From: Albifimbria verrucaria
Taxonomy: Eukaryota; Ascomycota; Sordariomycetes; Hypocreales; Stachybotryaceae
NCBI GenBank assembly: GCA_020081605.1
Contig: JAHREC010000013.1
Coordinates: forward strand, 3,286,001 to 3,350,000
Direction of reading: 5' to 3'
Length of the DNA stretch: 64,000 nt
Each line of letters starts with the position of its first letter. Position 1 is the first letter of the stretch. Position numbers and translations under genes: made by a program. The notes below the pieces were generated by a model. That model saw only the letters and a list, made by a program, of their open reading frames with translations, made no database searches and had not been told where the DNA came from. Shown piece after piece: positions 1 through 11,563 of the stretch.

Positions 1-3000
1 TAGTGGTGGTGGCGGAGAGGCAAACTGGGAGGCTGCGTCGAGTGTGGTGCATACATGACATTGCATTTCAAATAACACACAAATCACTCTTCAAAAGACG
101 GCGTGCAACTAAAGCTGGCAGCGGCCTGGCCTAGCCTGTCTCTCGCAAGGGGGCCTTGCCGGGTTGTAAGACAGCATGGCAGTTTGTGCAATGTGACAGG
201 TCCCTGACAAGCCCTTTTCAGTGTCAAGCGCATCGGAGTTTAACAGACTAACGGGTTCCTCTGTAGAACATGGTATACCAAGGCAGCGCGGTAGGTAAAA
301 ATAGGGCGGACCACATACAGCCATCCATCCATGTAGTATATTGGATTTATAGCCGGGCATTTTTCCCTTCTGAGAACTTGTGCAATTATATTAGCCAAGT
401 CCATCGATTTCACAATGGAATTATGTACTCCTCTTACATGGGTGGCCTTGAAACGAAAAATCCGAATAAACATCAGGCCATCCTGAGAGCATGTAAGAGA
501 AAAGCTTGTCATGCCATCTACTTGCCGCTTGCAACGTCTCTCAACGGGCAGTTGCCGAAGCCTCGCACTGGCCAAGGAAAAGCTCGTGGTGTAGGTCGTA
601 TGGTGGTGAAGCCATGGGGAGGACGACCTTGTAAGCACATGTCTTGTCTAGAGCCCCGGCATCTCTGGTCTTGCGACCCGCCATGTCGATCAGATTCCCC
701 GTCTCACATTTATCACATCGGCCAGGCCCGTTGTAGACTCTGAGCTCGCCAGCACATTTCCCGTTGACGGCCCGTTCGAGACCCCCTCCCCCACGAGTTA
801 TCGCGTGCGTCTGTCAGAACGATCCCGTCTCTCCGTGGTTGCCGCTTACCATGGGATCTCTCTCCACGATAGTCGAGCAGGGAGCGGGACCAAAGCGGCC
901 CCATTCATGTGTCCCTAACCTCGTATGCCTCCATCTTACCCCTCTCTATCGTGCTACTCCATCAGAAACATAGCTGCATGTAGGCGCGATCTGCGCACCT
1001 GTGAGGGGGTCTCTGATATTGTGCGATGGTTACACACCTTTCTGGTAGTGGTGGAAATCGAGGCGCCTTCGACCACTCTCGACTCAAGCAGAGACCACCC
1101 TTAAGCGTTCTCGATCTGGCCTACCATCCTTGAAGCATGGCCATCGGAAGAGGGGCAGAGACGCCTGTGGGAGGCTGCATGAACCTCAGTTTAGCCTGCG
1201 AATGACCTGATCCCAGCTAGGAGCAAATGTGCCGGCTAGGGCCGACGACGATTTCCTCGGGTCCAAATAGTTGTCTTTGGCGTACCTCCTCTTCCTTGTC
1301 TAAATCTCAACCCCTGCTTCCGACCCCCAGCTGAAGCACGATTATACTGCCAAAGCTCAAGTCTGGGTTGAGCACATGGCGTAGCCTAGTTGACCATACA
1401 CACAGTCAGGGTAGACGTGGAGATAAAGGTGGCGTTGGGTGACCATAAGGGTCAGGCCGCTCCCGTGAAGGTTACTAGACCTGAAACATAACACGATAGA
1501 GCATGCACTCGGCTCGGCATGTTGGAAAAGGAAGGCTGTCGCACCTGTGCCAGTATCCTTGCCCGTCACTGAGAAAACAGATGCACAATTCAAGCAAACA
1601 GTGGGGGGCAATTCACGACCGTCTCTCGTACAAGCCTATCATGCGAGAGGTCATTAGTGCTTTGATCAGGCCCTGTAGGGAAAGATGACCCTATGCCAAT
1701 GTGAGAGACTTGAAGCTGTTGTGGGAGCAAATGAAGATACCAAGACTAGACTTGAATCAACTGGTCCGGCTCCCCGTTGCCATCCCTCAATCTAAGGACT
1801 ATCTCCTCGGGGGCAGCCACAATACCAGGTGGTTGATTTGAGATTAACGAGCAAGATCGTGCCATCTTTGACTCGTCGGCGCACCTTCAAGATCCAGACC
1901 AGGGGCGCCACGTGGGTTCACGATGCATATTGGCGAGTGGTGGGGGCCAACCGGTAAAGGAAAAAGCAAAGAAGGTGCATTGGAACACCTTTCGGTGGCC
2001 TCGCCTCGTGGGGATATGGATCGATTCTTTGGTTTTGTGGCATGGTTGCTACAGCACGCCCGGAGATCCGTAGATACCGACAACTCAAGGCGTGCTGATT
2101 CTCTCTCTGAGAACCCCAGCCATATCCCGTAGGGTTGGGGCGTGTCTCCAAGGAGGGAGGTCGAGCCTGTGGATTGACAGTCATGCATATGTAAGTGCAC
2201 ATCCTCAGCAACTGATCCGTATTGGCCTTTGTATGTATCATCTTGGAACCTTGAAGACAGACAGCGTACGATCCAGGGTGGCTGTGGGCAAGTCTTTGGC
2301 TCCGGCCCCGTCCCGAACACCCTCGCCTGAGAAATGAGGGCACAATAACAGCATCCCTGGCAGCATTGTGCGGTTGCTTAGATTGTTTGTTCATGTCTCG
2401 ACCGGCAGGGCGTGTCATCGGACCTATTTCCCAGCTTCTGTGTGTGGCTGCCCTTGAGGAATGCGTGTCATCTCATCTCGATAGCTCAAGACGTCTCATA
2501 GGGATTACCATGAGCCGTCATGTCTCACACTGGACCCAAGAAGGGCAGGTAATTCGGGAAAAGGAGATGAGCTAGATTTCGACGAGCACATGGGAGGGGT
2601 GGGTGAGATTGACGCAGGTGACGAATACGTGACGAGCCGGATGAAAGGCTCAGCCAGCACTATCGACAGTATGGGAAGGGTGACTTCTGAATTCCGCGGA
2701 GACAACTTGTGGGATGAACGGTTTGCGCGGCTGAAAGAGCCCAGGCCTAGCGCTCGGTGATTTGAGGTGATCGACAAAAGATCATCTTAGGTGAGTTGAG
2801 GTGCAGCAGATCGACATGCAGAGATTGTTGCTGAAAAAGGCCTTTTTCTCGCTTACGGCTACGTCAGTTTCCCGTGACGTCATCCCACTCGTTAGGTGAA
2901 GTGAGGTGAGGTGAATTACTCCTTTGGGCAAGCCATCTCAGTTGGGTAGCTTGGCCAGATTCGCAACCAGGAGCCATGTCCACATCCCACATGTAAAACA

Positions 3001-3495
3001 ATTTGTTGACATTCTCGGCCTCTCCCGTGTTGATTCCACCATCTGCAGGGATCGGATCTGCTCCGATTTTTTGCCGTCGCCAATGCAGCGCGCACTAGGT
3101 GCTGTAATCTGTAATGGGTGCGCTGGGCTACAAGCCCGATCCATCTACACCACCCGTTGTCATAACGAAGAGGCACACCCAGGGTGCTGTCTGCACGAAA
3201 CTATCGAAACTAACGAAGAGGCGTTTCCAAGGATCAGCAGGGATATCCGCAAGTTCTTTATCCATGTACATTCACAATGACCAACTTGATATCAATTATA
3301 TTGCTCGTTCCACACTCTTTACCCAGTCAGGGTACTATAGTAAAAGATGGCTCTCGTCACAGTGCCGCGTAGCCCCGTCCCTATATTGCTAGGAGAAATC
3401 AGAGTTTGTAAATTATGAGCCAATGATAGCCTCAAGATCGAGGTCCTTGTCTATTGAGACGCATCCTGAACCTCTCTGGGGCGCTGAATCACGCC
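1..3495. other. Intergenic, no gene recognised
   Basis: Open frames up to about 166 codons exist on both strands around 1.8-2.4 kb, but they overlap each other in different frames, have no recognisable domain and show no consistent third-position bias, so I treat them as chance. The stretch holds a perfect palindromic CRE at 2875-2882 and GTGAGGT-like short repeats near 2890-2915. It is downstream of the GSH1 stop, so part of the right end is GSH1 3' untranslated sequence. Confidence 0.6.
2875..2882. promoter_or_regulatory. CRE palindrome TGACGTCA
   Basis: A perfect eight-base palindrome of the type bound by Atf1/CREB-class bZIP proteins. No gene start was recognised nearby, so its function is unknown; a single site of this size could be chance. 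Confidence 0.25.
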
Positions 3496-5987
3496 TCAGT
3501 GCGCCTTTTCAGACGCAGGCTCTGCACCATCCATCCATTCGCTCTTTCGCTTCCGAGAGCTTGCTTCAGAACCGTTCGTGGCCGCTGCCTTTGCCGCTTC
3601 CGCCTCGTCTTGGCTTCCGCATCCGCCCCGGAAACGCCCCAAGAACTTGGGCAGACCGTGGATATCAAGCCCAGCGAAGTTGCGCCCAGCACTCTCCCGT
3701 TCGCCAATGGCAATGACGGCCCCAATGAGGTCGTGGTTGACGGTGGGGCTCACAACACTGTCGTGCTTATACTCAGGATGCACATCCACAAAGTCGCGAA
3801 TCCATCGCGCAGCCGTGTTGAGCTCGCCGCTTGCTCGTTTACTTACGAGGTCTAGATACGTAGCAAGCTGGCATCTAGTCTCGACGTCCACATTGACGCT
3901 GTCAAGATAACTCTCGACGATGGGCACCAGTCCGGGAACTCTCCATCAGCCGAACCGTTGATGATTTCGTTTACCGTCATCTCCGCGTACTCCTCCTCAA
4001 CCGGCACAAACGGGGACCCCGGTCGGCTCGGCATTGCCGACCCAGGCCGGCTGTCGTCACCGAAAGTTGTGTTGGCCCTGGATGGTCGAGGTGGGAAGAG
4101 GTTCTTGCGGAAGTAGAACTTCTCCTTCAGCACGGCATCCAAAGCATGTGCTCGCTCCATGTTCTCATCAACCTTCCTGATCGGTATGTAGAAGTTAAGG
4201 TCGAACGACAAGATGGCCCTTGTTACCAGGACCATGAAAACAGAGAAAGCGGCATTCTCAAAGTCTGTGACTTGAATCTCCATGGACCGAAACTCTACTC
4301 TCCATCCAATATTGTTGTCTGCTGGAGGTGGCTTGAAACGCATGTGCTGCCAGTTGGTAGACTGTATATTCTCAAAATGGTCCGTTTTGTTGAGATCCAG
4401 CTCCTGGAGATCCTCTTCGAAGATCACAATGGGGTCTCGAATGAAGAGATGCGCGAAGTGGGTTGCCAGGCGGTCATCCATGCCCCCTTCCAGCAGCTGC
4501 GCGTTGATTTCCGGATCGAAAACCAGATCGGGATCAAGATACTCTGCCCGCAGCCTAGAGTCATTTGAGATATAGGTCGAGTTGGAGGCATATCGTGATT
4601 TTGGTATCCTCCAGCGGTCATTTTCTAGAGGCTATTTTGAAATGACGAGTCAGCGGTTGTAACAAGCTGTGATGGAACGAGCTTAATGTTCCTTACCTTT
4701 TCACCGAGCTCCTCAGCAGTTCTGCAATCGACAGAACGGCTGATTTGATTCCATCGAACGTCTGTGTTTGCGAGAAACCCCTTATAGATAGGGGTAGCGG
4801 CAGTCAATGCGAGCATGATGGGTCCTAGCGGGAGCAGCTGATCATACATTTCCCTTCCTTCGGCGATGTTCTTGGCTTGGAACGTGATTTGAAGGCAGCA
4901 GCTTCCCATACCAAAGGCCATGGCATCCATGTGAATGTGATCGTCAGGGGCTGCGCCGTTGCGCACATCATCATCCTCGGGCCAGTTGTGCAAGTCATAG
5001 TTGACGGTGGGATCCTTCCAGGGGTAGGCGTGTTCTTGTCGTGGAAGACGGGGACATTGACCTGAACTTTCCGTCCACGACGAGAGCGAATGTTGGCAGC
5101 TAACGTAGGGAATCGAATGTGAGGGTTTGCGATTTCGTCTGGGACGAACTGCGAACGCAGTTTAGGTCCCGATGCTGGATACGAGGGGTGGATGAATGGC
5201 CCAGGACTGCCGAGTCGCGGGAATGTGGTGAGAGTAATGGGATACTCGTGAGGCAGCATGTGCTCCTTTGCGATTTTCCTGCGAAGCTTCATGTCGGGTT
5301 CGACGCCGAGAAGCTCCCTGAAACCGATGCCCCATGGCTTTCCAGGGTGGCTTCCAACATGAAGCGACCAAACTCCGGATGGAAAACAGGGTTGGGGTTG
5401 AGCCTAGCATGTCGTCGATTAACATTTGCTTGCGGCGCGGAAAAGATACTAGATATTGAAGGTAGACATACTGGGCTTTGGTAGTGGTGGTGTCCTGCAG
5501 GTCCGGCACACACCCTCCTTTCTTGGTCAGCTCCTTATCGGCAGCCAGGGCGGTAAGGATCTCTGCCTGGCGCAAAGAGAGAAGGACATTGGGGTCATCC
5601 TCGGAGTAGGTGACAACCAGGTACTCAACCTAAGGGACGTTGGGGTCAGCTTGAGGGATAGGATCGCGCAAGAGCTGGGGTGGTCTGACCTCATCCCCCA
5701 CAACAGGGCATCCTGCTCCTTGCCTTTGGCCTTGTTCCAGATCTCCAGGAGTTGCTGAGAGCAGCATTAGCATTAGCATTAGCATGAGGATGAGGCGCAT
5801 GGTGCGAAGAGGGTCAGCGGCCTTACCTTGATGCCCCATTGCCGGACCTGGTGGGCACGCTGCTTTGCATCAGGCCAGTCGAGCGCCGTACCCAAGGCCC
5901 TGATCAGAGGATTGTGCTTAGTTCATGGGCGAGCATATGAGGAGGGCATCTGACAGACGGGGACGAAGGACATACAACAGACCCATG
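3496..5987 (-). CDS. GSH1: Glutamate-cysteine ligase catalytic subunit
   Basis: Joins glutamate and cysteine with ATP, the first and rate-limiting step of glutathione synthesis in the cytosol. The start [12 protein letters not shown] is built by an 11-base first exon (5987-5977) spliced over a 77 bp intron (5976-5900), which reproduces the usual fungal N-terminus. Further introns lie at 5826-5755, near 5690-5625, near 5477-5410 and near 4700-4640. Recognisable blocks in order are [93 protein letters not shown] and [10 protein letters not shown], all characteristic of the eukaryotic GCS family. At least four single-base deletions break the frame, near 5697, 5346, 5027 and 3932, each in a G or C run. 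The family assignment is sure; the exact C-terminus (rich in Ala, Lys, Arg and Glu) is less so. It diverges from IGO1 across 2.2 kb. Confidence 0.95.
5755..5826 (-). repeat. Intron 2 of GSH1 with hexanucleotide repeat
   Basis: This 72 bp intron, between exons coding GIK and QLLEIW, contains several copies of the hexamer AGCATT (about 5761-5784). It has the usual GTAAGG donor and CTCTCAG acceptor. A short tandem repeat inside a small intron could vary in length between strains. Confidence 0.7.
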
Positions 5988-8230
5988 ATGGACAGAGGTG
6001 AGAATCCAGGGACGTATCAAGCCTCACGGGAAGTTGGTGCTCAATTGCGCTCGCGCAACCGGCTGGCTTGCACGGGAGGCGGCAGGAGAAAGTCAATGGC
6101 CGAGTGGCGGGAGACAGGAGGCGGGCAGAGAGGACTGAGGGTTGCACCGAGGGTGTTGAGATATCGCGGGTCGCAAGAAAATCAAGACTTCAGACACAGA
6201 CGCTACTGAGAACCGGGCTAGACGGAAGATGGGGCGTCGGGGACCCTACGGCACGGGTACGGGTGGACAGGGAGAACCGGCTTCCAGAAGAAGAGGACGG
6301 TGCGGGATGATTGGGTGAGGAGGGATATAGGGTTTTGGAGAGGAAGAGAGCGAAAAAAAGCCCAGCCAGCAGAGCATAGCATGGACAATAATATCGCATC
6401 TGGCGTCCGTCCTGGGGAAGAGGAGGTGGAGCCAGCCGGCGGGTTGTGTCCGCAAGCCGGCCTATCTCGGTTCCTGCTTTGGGACGATGCTTAGAAATCC
6501 GCTCCGAGTCAGACGACGAGAGGTTAAAAAAATTAAAAAATAGAGTAGTTGATTGTCAGCTCGGCTCAGCTCAGCCAGGCCGTTGTCGACCTAGTCTTGA
6601 TGGGTTTGGTCTATCCAAGGTGCCGGACCCAGCAACTGGAATCATTGTAAGAAGCAGCGCTGAAAAATCACGGGCATGTCATTTGAGGCTCTTCAATTAG
6701 GTATTAATCATCCTCTTCATCCACGCTACGTCATGTGACATGCCATCGATAAACGTGATGACCTCGCCGTTGCGACTCTCAGCACAGCTTTCCCCTCCCA
6801 TTGTCCAGTTCTCGCTCAAGCAGCCGGTTAACCTGCGCGTCTCCCACCTATGGAGCCATGAACAGGCCGAGTAGCCGTCATCGGTCTCTAGCCAACGCCA
6901 GACTTGGCCGTTTTTGTCAGCACAAGGGCGTCGGACTCGAGGCACCAAGACCATATCTAAATCCGCACCTTAGTCCGTCGACATCCGCACATCGACATCA
7001 GCTAGTCCAAAGGAGCTCTTCTTCGCCCGTTGCGCTACCGCAGCCAGACATCTCGCCAGTCCCGTCGACAATGGGATATTGTACCACTTTTGCCCTCCAC
7101 CAAGTTTCAGATGAAAAGAGGGTCGGGGTGATTCATGCATGCATGGAAGACACACCTACAAAATGGATGTGACATGCAGGCCTGGACTGCCTGGGCTCCC
7201 TCGCCAACATTGCTGCTGAAAGTAACCCCACATTGCTCGCCTTGAAGAATGTCATGTCTTCTTTTTCTATCCATTTTTTCTTTTCCTTTTTCCCACTCCT
7301 CCGTTCGGGGCTGCCTGCTTTCCTTACATCTAAATTTGGTACAGTATAGACCATCATCTTTTCTACTCCAGAAACCACGGGAGCATGTCAAAGACGATTC
7401 GAAAGCACGGCCCTCTGCAAGGTGCTTCAAGCTTTCACACTGACATCAGGGCACGTGCAGATGTCACTTGTAGCTTTCCATGACATCGTGCCGCTTCTAC
7501 CTCTCCTCCTGCTCTCGATCTGATTTGGTCGTAATGGCGCTGCTGTGGATGCTGTCACAAGAGACCATGTTCAGTGTCCAATGAGACGTTTGTGGGGATC
7601 CCTCCCCAGGCCATGCCCAAATACAGGGGCCTCTTACCTAAGATACCCAAGGCAGGGACATGGCAAGGTACCTGGTCTGCTGGTTCAGGGCGCCAGCCTG
7701 ATAGTGGGGGACGACATATGGACACTGAGGGTACGGGGCTGGGAGCCTGAAATATCGCCAGGACCGAGTATCCCACACGGACGCTCCTTGGTATGCACTA
7801 ACAGGATTTTCCCTCATTCCAGCCCAAGCTTTGCTCAGGCGTCGCAGTGCGGTTCCGTTTTCACTGCTGTACCTTACCATCTGCCCCTCTATTCTATACC
7901 TGCACATAATATACCTACCGCTACCGGGATGCCCACACCCGTTCGCATGACGCATTAAGTACTATCAAGTACTATATCCATCATCAGCAGTAACATTCCC
8001 GCTTGCTCTCTCCTCCCCTCCTTCACCACTAACTATCTAGTACTAACCACCATCAACCTTCTTCTGACATATCCTGATTCTTTTTTTTCCTTCTGGGTCC
8101 TCCCAAGCACTCCTCCTATTCCTCCGTTAGTGCTCTTTCTTCATCCAAATTCTGTGGCCCTTGGAGGCTGCTTCAACTGCAGAGCAACTCGGCTTAAACC
8201 ACAATCTGCGATTGCTCATCTTCGCCCACC
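5988..8230. other. Divergent intergenic region GSH1/IGO1
   Basis: Non-coding DNA between two divergently transcribed genes, so it should carry both promoters. The right end (about 7980-8160) is pyrimidine-rich on the plus strand, as is common just upstream of fungal transcription starts. Open frames here are short and unconvincing. Confidence 0.6.
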
Positions 8231-8938
8231 ATGAACCCTCACCAGAAGAACAAGGTCGACGTCAAGGTGAGCCAACGCTTCCCTTCATCCGCTTCCGAGT
8301 CCTATCCTACATCCATCACTGTTACTTCGCCATGCCACTCAATCTCTGTATCACGGCGATCAACATGCATACCTGGTGTCCTTATCGGAGCTATCCAGCA
8401 ACCTGAAGCTACGCCAGCTTCAATTCGCTGACTCTTTCGGCATCGTGTCTCCATCCCAAACTTATTTAACAGGTCTTTCTTCGTTCCTAACTAATCAATT
8501 TCATAGTCACTCTCCCCGAGGAGCAGCGTCTTTTCCGACTCTACGGCAAACTTCCTCCCGCTCCGACCACTTCGCCAAGCATTTGAAGGACCGCAAATAC
8601 TTTGACTCGGGCGACTACGCCATGTCCAAGGCTGGCAAGGGTGACGGCGTTGATGCCGGCGCTGTCGGCTCCCAGCACCCCGTCCCCGAGAACATCCCTC
8701 ACCTCTCCTCCCCGTCAACGGCACCAGCAGCTCCGTCCCTAAGCACACTCATCACGGCTCCATCCCCGGCATCCAAGCCGGCAGCCCAGTGAAGGAGAGC
8801 AGCTTCCTCAACCGCGAGACCAGCGCCGACGATGATCAGAGCCAAGGTGCCGCTACCGACAATAAGCCCAAAGATGCCGAGGCCTCTCTGCCTTCTGATA
8901 CATCCGCCCCAGCTGGAGGCATTCCTATCCGGGGTTAG
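8231..8938 (+). CDS. IGO1: Endosulfine family protein (Igo1/ARPP-19 type)
   Basis: Small phosphoprotein that, when phosphorylated by the Greatwall/Rim15 kinase, inhibits PP2A-B55 and promotes quiescence or mitotic entry. Exon 1 (8231-8266) codes MNPHQKNKVDVK; a 240 bp intron (8267-8506, GTGAGC...CATAG with a CTAAC-type branch site) precedes exon 2. The central signature FDSGDY is at 8601-8618; its serine is the known kinase site in the family. Upstream LFRLYGKLP and HFAKHLKDRKY match the conserved endosulfine core. Three single-base deletions in C runs (about 8514-8517, 8554-8555 and 8710-8713) break the frame. Restoring frame gives a tail ending GGIPIRG before TAG at 8936-8938. Convergent with MYG1. 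Confidence 0.92.
8267..8506 (+). other. Intron of IGO1
   Basis: Donor GTGAGC directly follows the exon coding DVK, and acceptor CATAG precedes TCACTC. It is long for this window (240 bp) and sits after the twelfth codon, a position consistent with 5'-biased fungal introns. Confidence 0.8.
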
Positions 8939-9492
8939 GAGGCCTACAGGAAAAGTCTATGAAAAGGTGTAGGAATGGAAGCTTATGAATTTGGCTGGCT
9001 TCCTACGTCGCGCTACAGCGGTGCGGTCCAAATATCGTTACCATGCGTTACGGTTCGGTTGATTAGGCAGGTTGGTCTGAAACGTGGTTTTTCCTTTTGT
9101 TTTGATGCAACAATCATTTCCTCCCGATGCTACTGTTGGCGTTTATGGGAAGTTCGCGCAGATTTTTGGTTTCTGGCACGGCACATAACAGGCAAATTCA
9201 CTGCGAGTTAGGCGAGAAAGTGGTTCACGGGAGGGAGGGGAGACGACAAGGCCGTGCCATTTGACAGTCGCCCTAGTCTCTTCGATTGATGATTATCCTC
9301 GGTCCATAGCTGACTCGATATTTTTTCTTGTTTATCTCGCCCGCTGTGCTTTCTCCATTTTTTCCCTAATGTGATGTGGTGAGAGGGCAACCATATTGTG
9401 TACCTGAGGCGTTATACCTCTGCAATCACTACCCAGCTCTCTCTATGTTTCCGTAAACCGAGCCTTTGCCTCCTCTTATTTTGACACACTAA
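8939..9492. other. Convergent intergenic region IGO1/MYG1
   Basis: Tail-to-tail spacer that should hold both 3' untranslated regions. Nothing coding was recognised. Confidence 0.6.
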
Positions 9493-10706
9493 TCAAGAAG
9501 CCAGGGCCTTCACAGCCATCTCCTTGGCACCCTCAAAAGTCTTGTTGCCACCAATGAAACCAGCACTGTGCACAAAGACACAGCCAGGGATGGAGGCTAT
9601 GCCGTCAAGCTCCTCGTCACGGAAGCCCCTCCAGGCCTCGGGCAGCGGCTTCCGGCTGGTGAAGGAATCAGCGCTCTCGGGGACACACTGAATCCTCCAC
9701 TTGGAATTAGCGTCGCCGGACTTCTCCGGGTACAGCACGTACAGCACTGAGGGCTTGTCGCCCTCGAGAGTGTACAGGTGGTCCTTCCAGGGACGCCGCC
9801 GCCCTCGAGAACGAGAACGCGGCCCTCAGCATCGTACTTGGAGCGGGCGTCGAAGGCCTCCTGGACGATGGAGCGAGCGGGCAGCCATGACTTGGTGGCG
9901 CGGTCGAGCTCGCGCTCGAACTCCTCACCAATGCGCTGGCTGGCCTCGAGGAAGCGGGAGTCCTCGAACTCCTGGGCCTCGGCGGGGTCGCTGGGCTTGG
10001 GGTCGTTCCAGCTGGGGTTAAAGCGGCCAACGACGGCGCCAAGGGTGAAACCGCCCTCGGTGTAGCGCTTCTCAATGCCAGCGGCGGCAATGGCCTTGGG
10101 GTCGTAGACGGAGATGCCGTTGTCGTGGGCGTCGAGGGCCTCGACGAAGGTCTCGTACAGCTTGTCGTGCAGCAGACCAACGTCCTCGTTTGTCTCGGGC
10201 ACAATGTCGGAGGCACCCTCACCAGCAAGGCGCTGGGCGATGATGGCCTTGCCAAAGTGCAGGAAGACTAGGCCGGCGCTGGACAGCTTGGTTTGGCGGC
10301 CGGGGAAGGTGGTGGTGAAGGAGCGCTGGTGGTGGTCGTAGCGGTTCTTGGCGGCATCGTACTCGCCGCCGACATCGACGACGGTGTGGCACGTCTCGAG
10401 GACGGCCGGGTCGCGGGTGCGGACGAGGGGCGAGTCTCGGTAGGCGGGGAGCATGCGCAGCATGTGAACGGCGAGGGCCTCATCGGCGTGGAAGTGGCCG
10501 TTGTGGGTGCCGATGAGCGGGCCCGTGCCGGTGGTCTTGAGACGTTTGGGAGCGGATTCGGCCATGATGCTGAAGATGCGACGTAGCATAGAACCAAAAC
10601 GGCTGTGTGTTCTGTTAAGGAAAAAGAGGAGGGAGCTTCGTGGGATGGGTCCGCGGTGGGAAAAATGGCTGCAGAATTGTTGTGACTTTGCACTAAAGCG
10701 AAGCAA
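9493..10706 (-). CDS. MYG1: MYG1 family exonuclease (DHH-like)
   Basis: Members of this family are 3'-5' RNA exonucleases found in nucleus and mitochondria in the studied cases. Near the N-terminus the sequence has THNGHFHADEALAVHML, then VVDVGGEYD and YDHHQRSF, the metal-binding DHH-type motifs of the family. The C-terminal part has WRIQCVPES, GFRDEELDGI and FVHSAGFIGGNKTFEGA, also family hallmarks. The first ATG at 10706 gives an Arg- and Ser-rich leader, consistent with a mitochondrial presequence; ATGs at about 10589 and 10562 give shorter forms, so dual targeting by alternative starts is possible but unproved. One base is missing from a C run (plus-strand GGG at 9790-9792), which splits the gene into two frames. 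No intron is needed. Confidence 0.93.
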
Positions 10707-11295
10707 AGCAGAGCAGATAATACGGATAAGTTTTAGTGGCTCGACCCGCTTGCGGGGGCCAATCAGGGAGTGTCAATTAGGGATTTTCTCAGCTGCTGCA
10801 GCGGGCTAGCATGAAGCTGGAGCATCACAATAGAAGAGGGAAAAGGTGCATAAAGGATATGATTTACGCCGAAAGCTATCTCGTGGAACTGAGTTTGCGG
10901 TTTGATTATTATTATTGTAATTTATTTATTCTTAGAACATATTCGTTAGCATTGGCGAGTCCCTCATGAACTGTTCACATTGGTTTACATAACATATAAA
11001 AGGCTGCTGAGTATTAGGCGCTCTCTTACACGTGAGACCAAGTCAAAAATAATGCTGGAATCGTGTAAACATTCATCATAACAATTGCCACAACATTCAC
11101 CAGGGACAAAAAATAGAGTGGTTCGGTAGTGGCTTTGACGTAATTTCATTATATTCATGTCCAGCTAGTCCTCCTCAGCCAATGAATGTATAGTACAATA
11201 GGTTAAATTAACCATTTCCATGCGTCATCCGTCACATAACATCCATCATCATTAGATGGAGAAAGGGGGTATCTCAAAAGTCTCTAAAGACTTTT
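10707..11295. other. Intergenic, AT-rich part
   Basis: Contains the MYG1 promoter at its left end (a CCAAT pentamer near 10759) and the 3' untranslated region of the small gene at its right end. The stretch 10900-11220 is clearly more AT-rich than its surroundings. No coding signal. Confidence 0.6.
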
Positions 11296-11563
11296 TTACG
11301 CGGCAGCATCCTTGGGGACGCTGTCGAGCTTGTCGTGGGCCTGGCGGCCAATGCCGCTCATGTCCATGTCGGCGCCCTTGGTGGCGGGCTCGCGGAGGCC
11401 GGCAGAGGCGCCGGACGAGGTGCCCAGGGAGCCTCAGCCTTGCCGGAGCCCACGTTGACGTTGCGGGCGTCGGCGGACTGCCAGTCGGAGGCGACGGGGG
11501 CTGCTCGGGGAGAGGCAGGTTGGCCTGAACCTCAGCAATCTTCTGGTCCTTGGACTGAGTCAT
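11296..11563 (-). CDS. Small conserved protein, function unknown
   Basis: Two single-base deletions in C runs (plus-strand G runs at 11496-11500 and 11427-11429) hide an 89-residue protein that starts MTQSKDQKIAEVQANLPLPE and ends KDAAA before TAA at 11296-11298. With both bases restored the span is exactly 90 codons. The composition (VASDWQSADARNVNVGSG, then Gly/Ala/Ser-rich, then a short amphipathic tail) is hydrophilic, without signal peptide, membrane segment or cysteine; it is likely intrinsically disordered. From memory it resembles a small unnamed protein common in filamentous ascomycetes, but I cannot name a family. The paired CRE sites 270-290 bp upstream suggest stress or development control by an Atf1-type factor; that is inference. 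Confidence 0.7.

Noticed and set aside
1844..2418. Two overlapping minus-strand frames of about 160 codons
   Set aside because: They overlap in different frames, match no family and show no coding bias.
3496..5987. GSH1 as a pseudogene
   Set aside because: Breaks are all single-base losses in C/G runs, the same as in a dozen other essential genes, and introns and motifs are intact.
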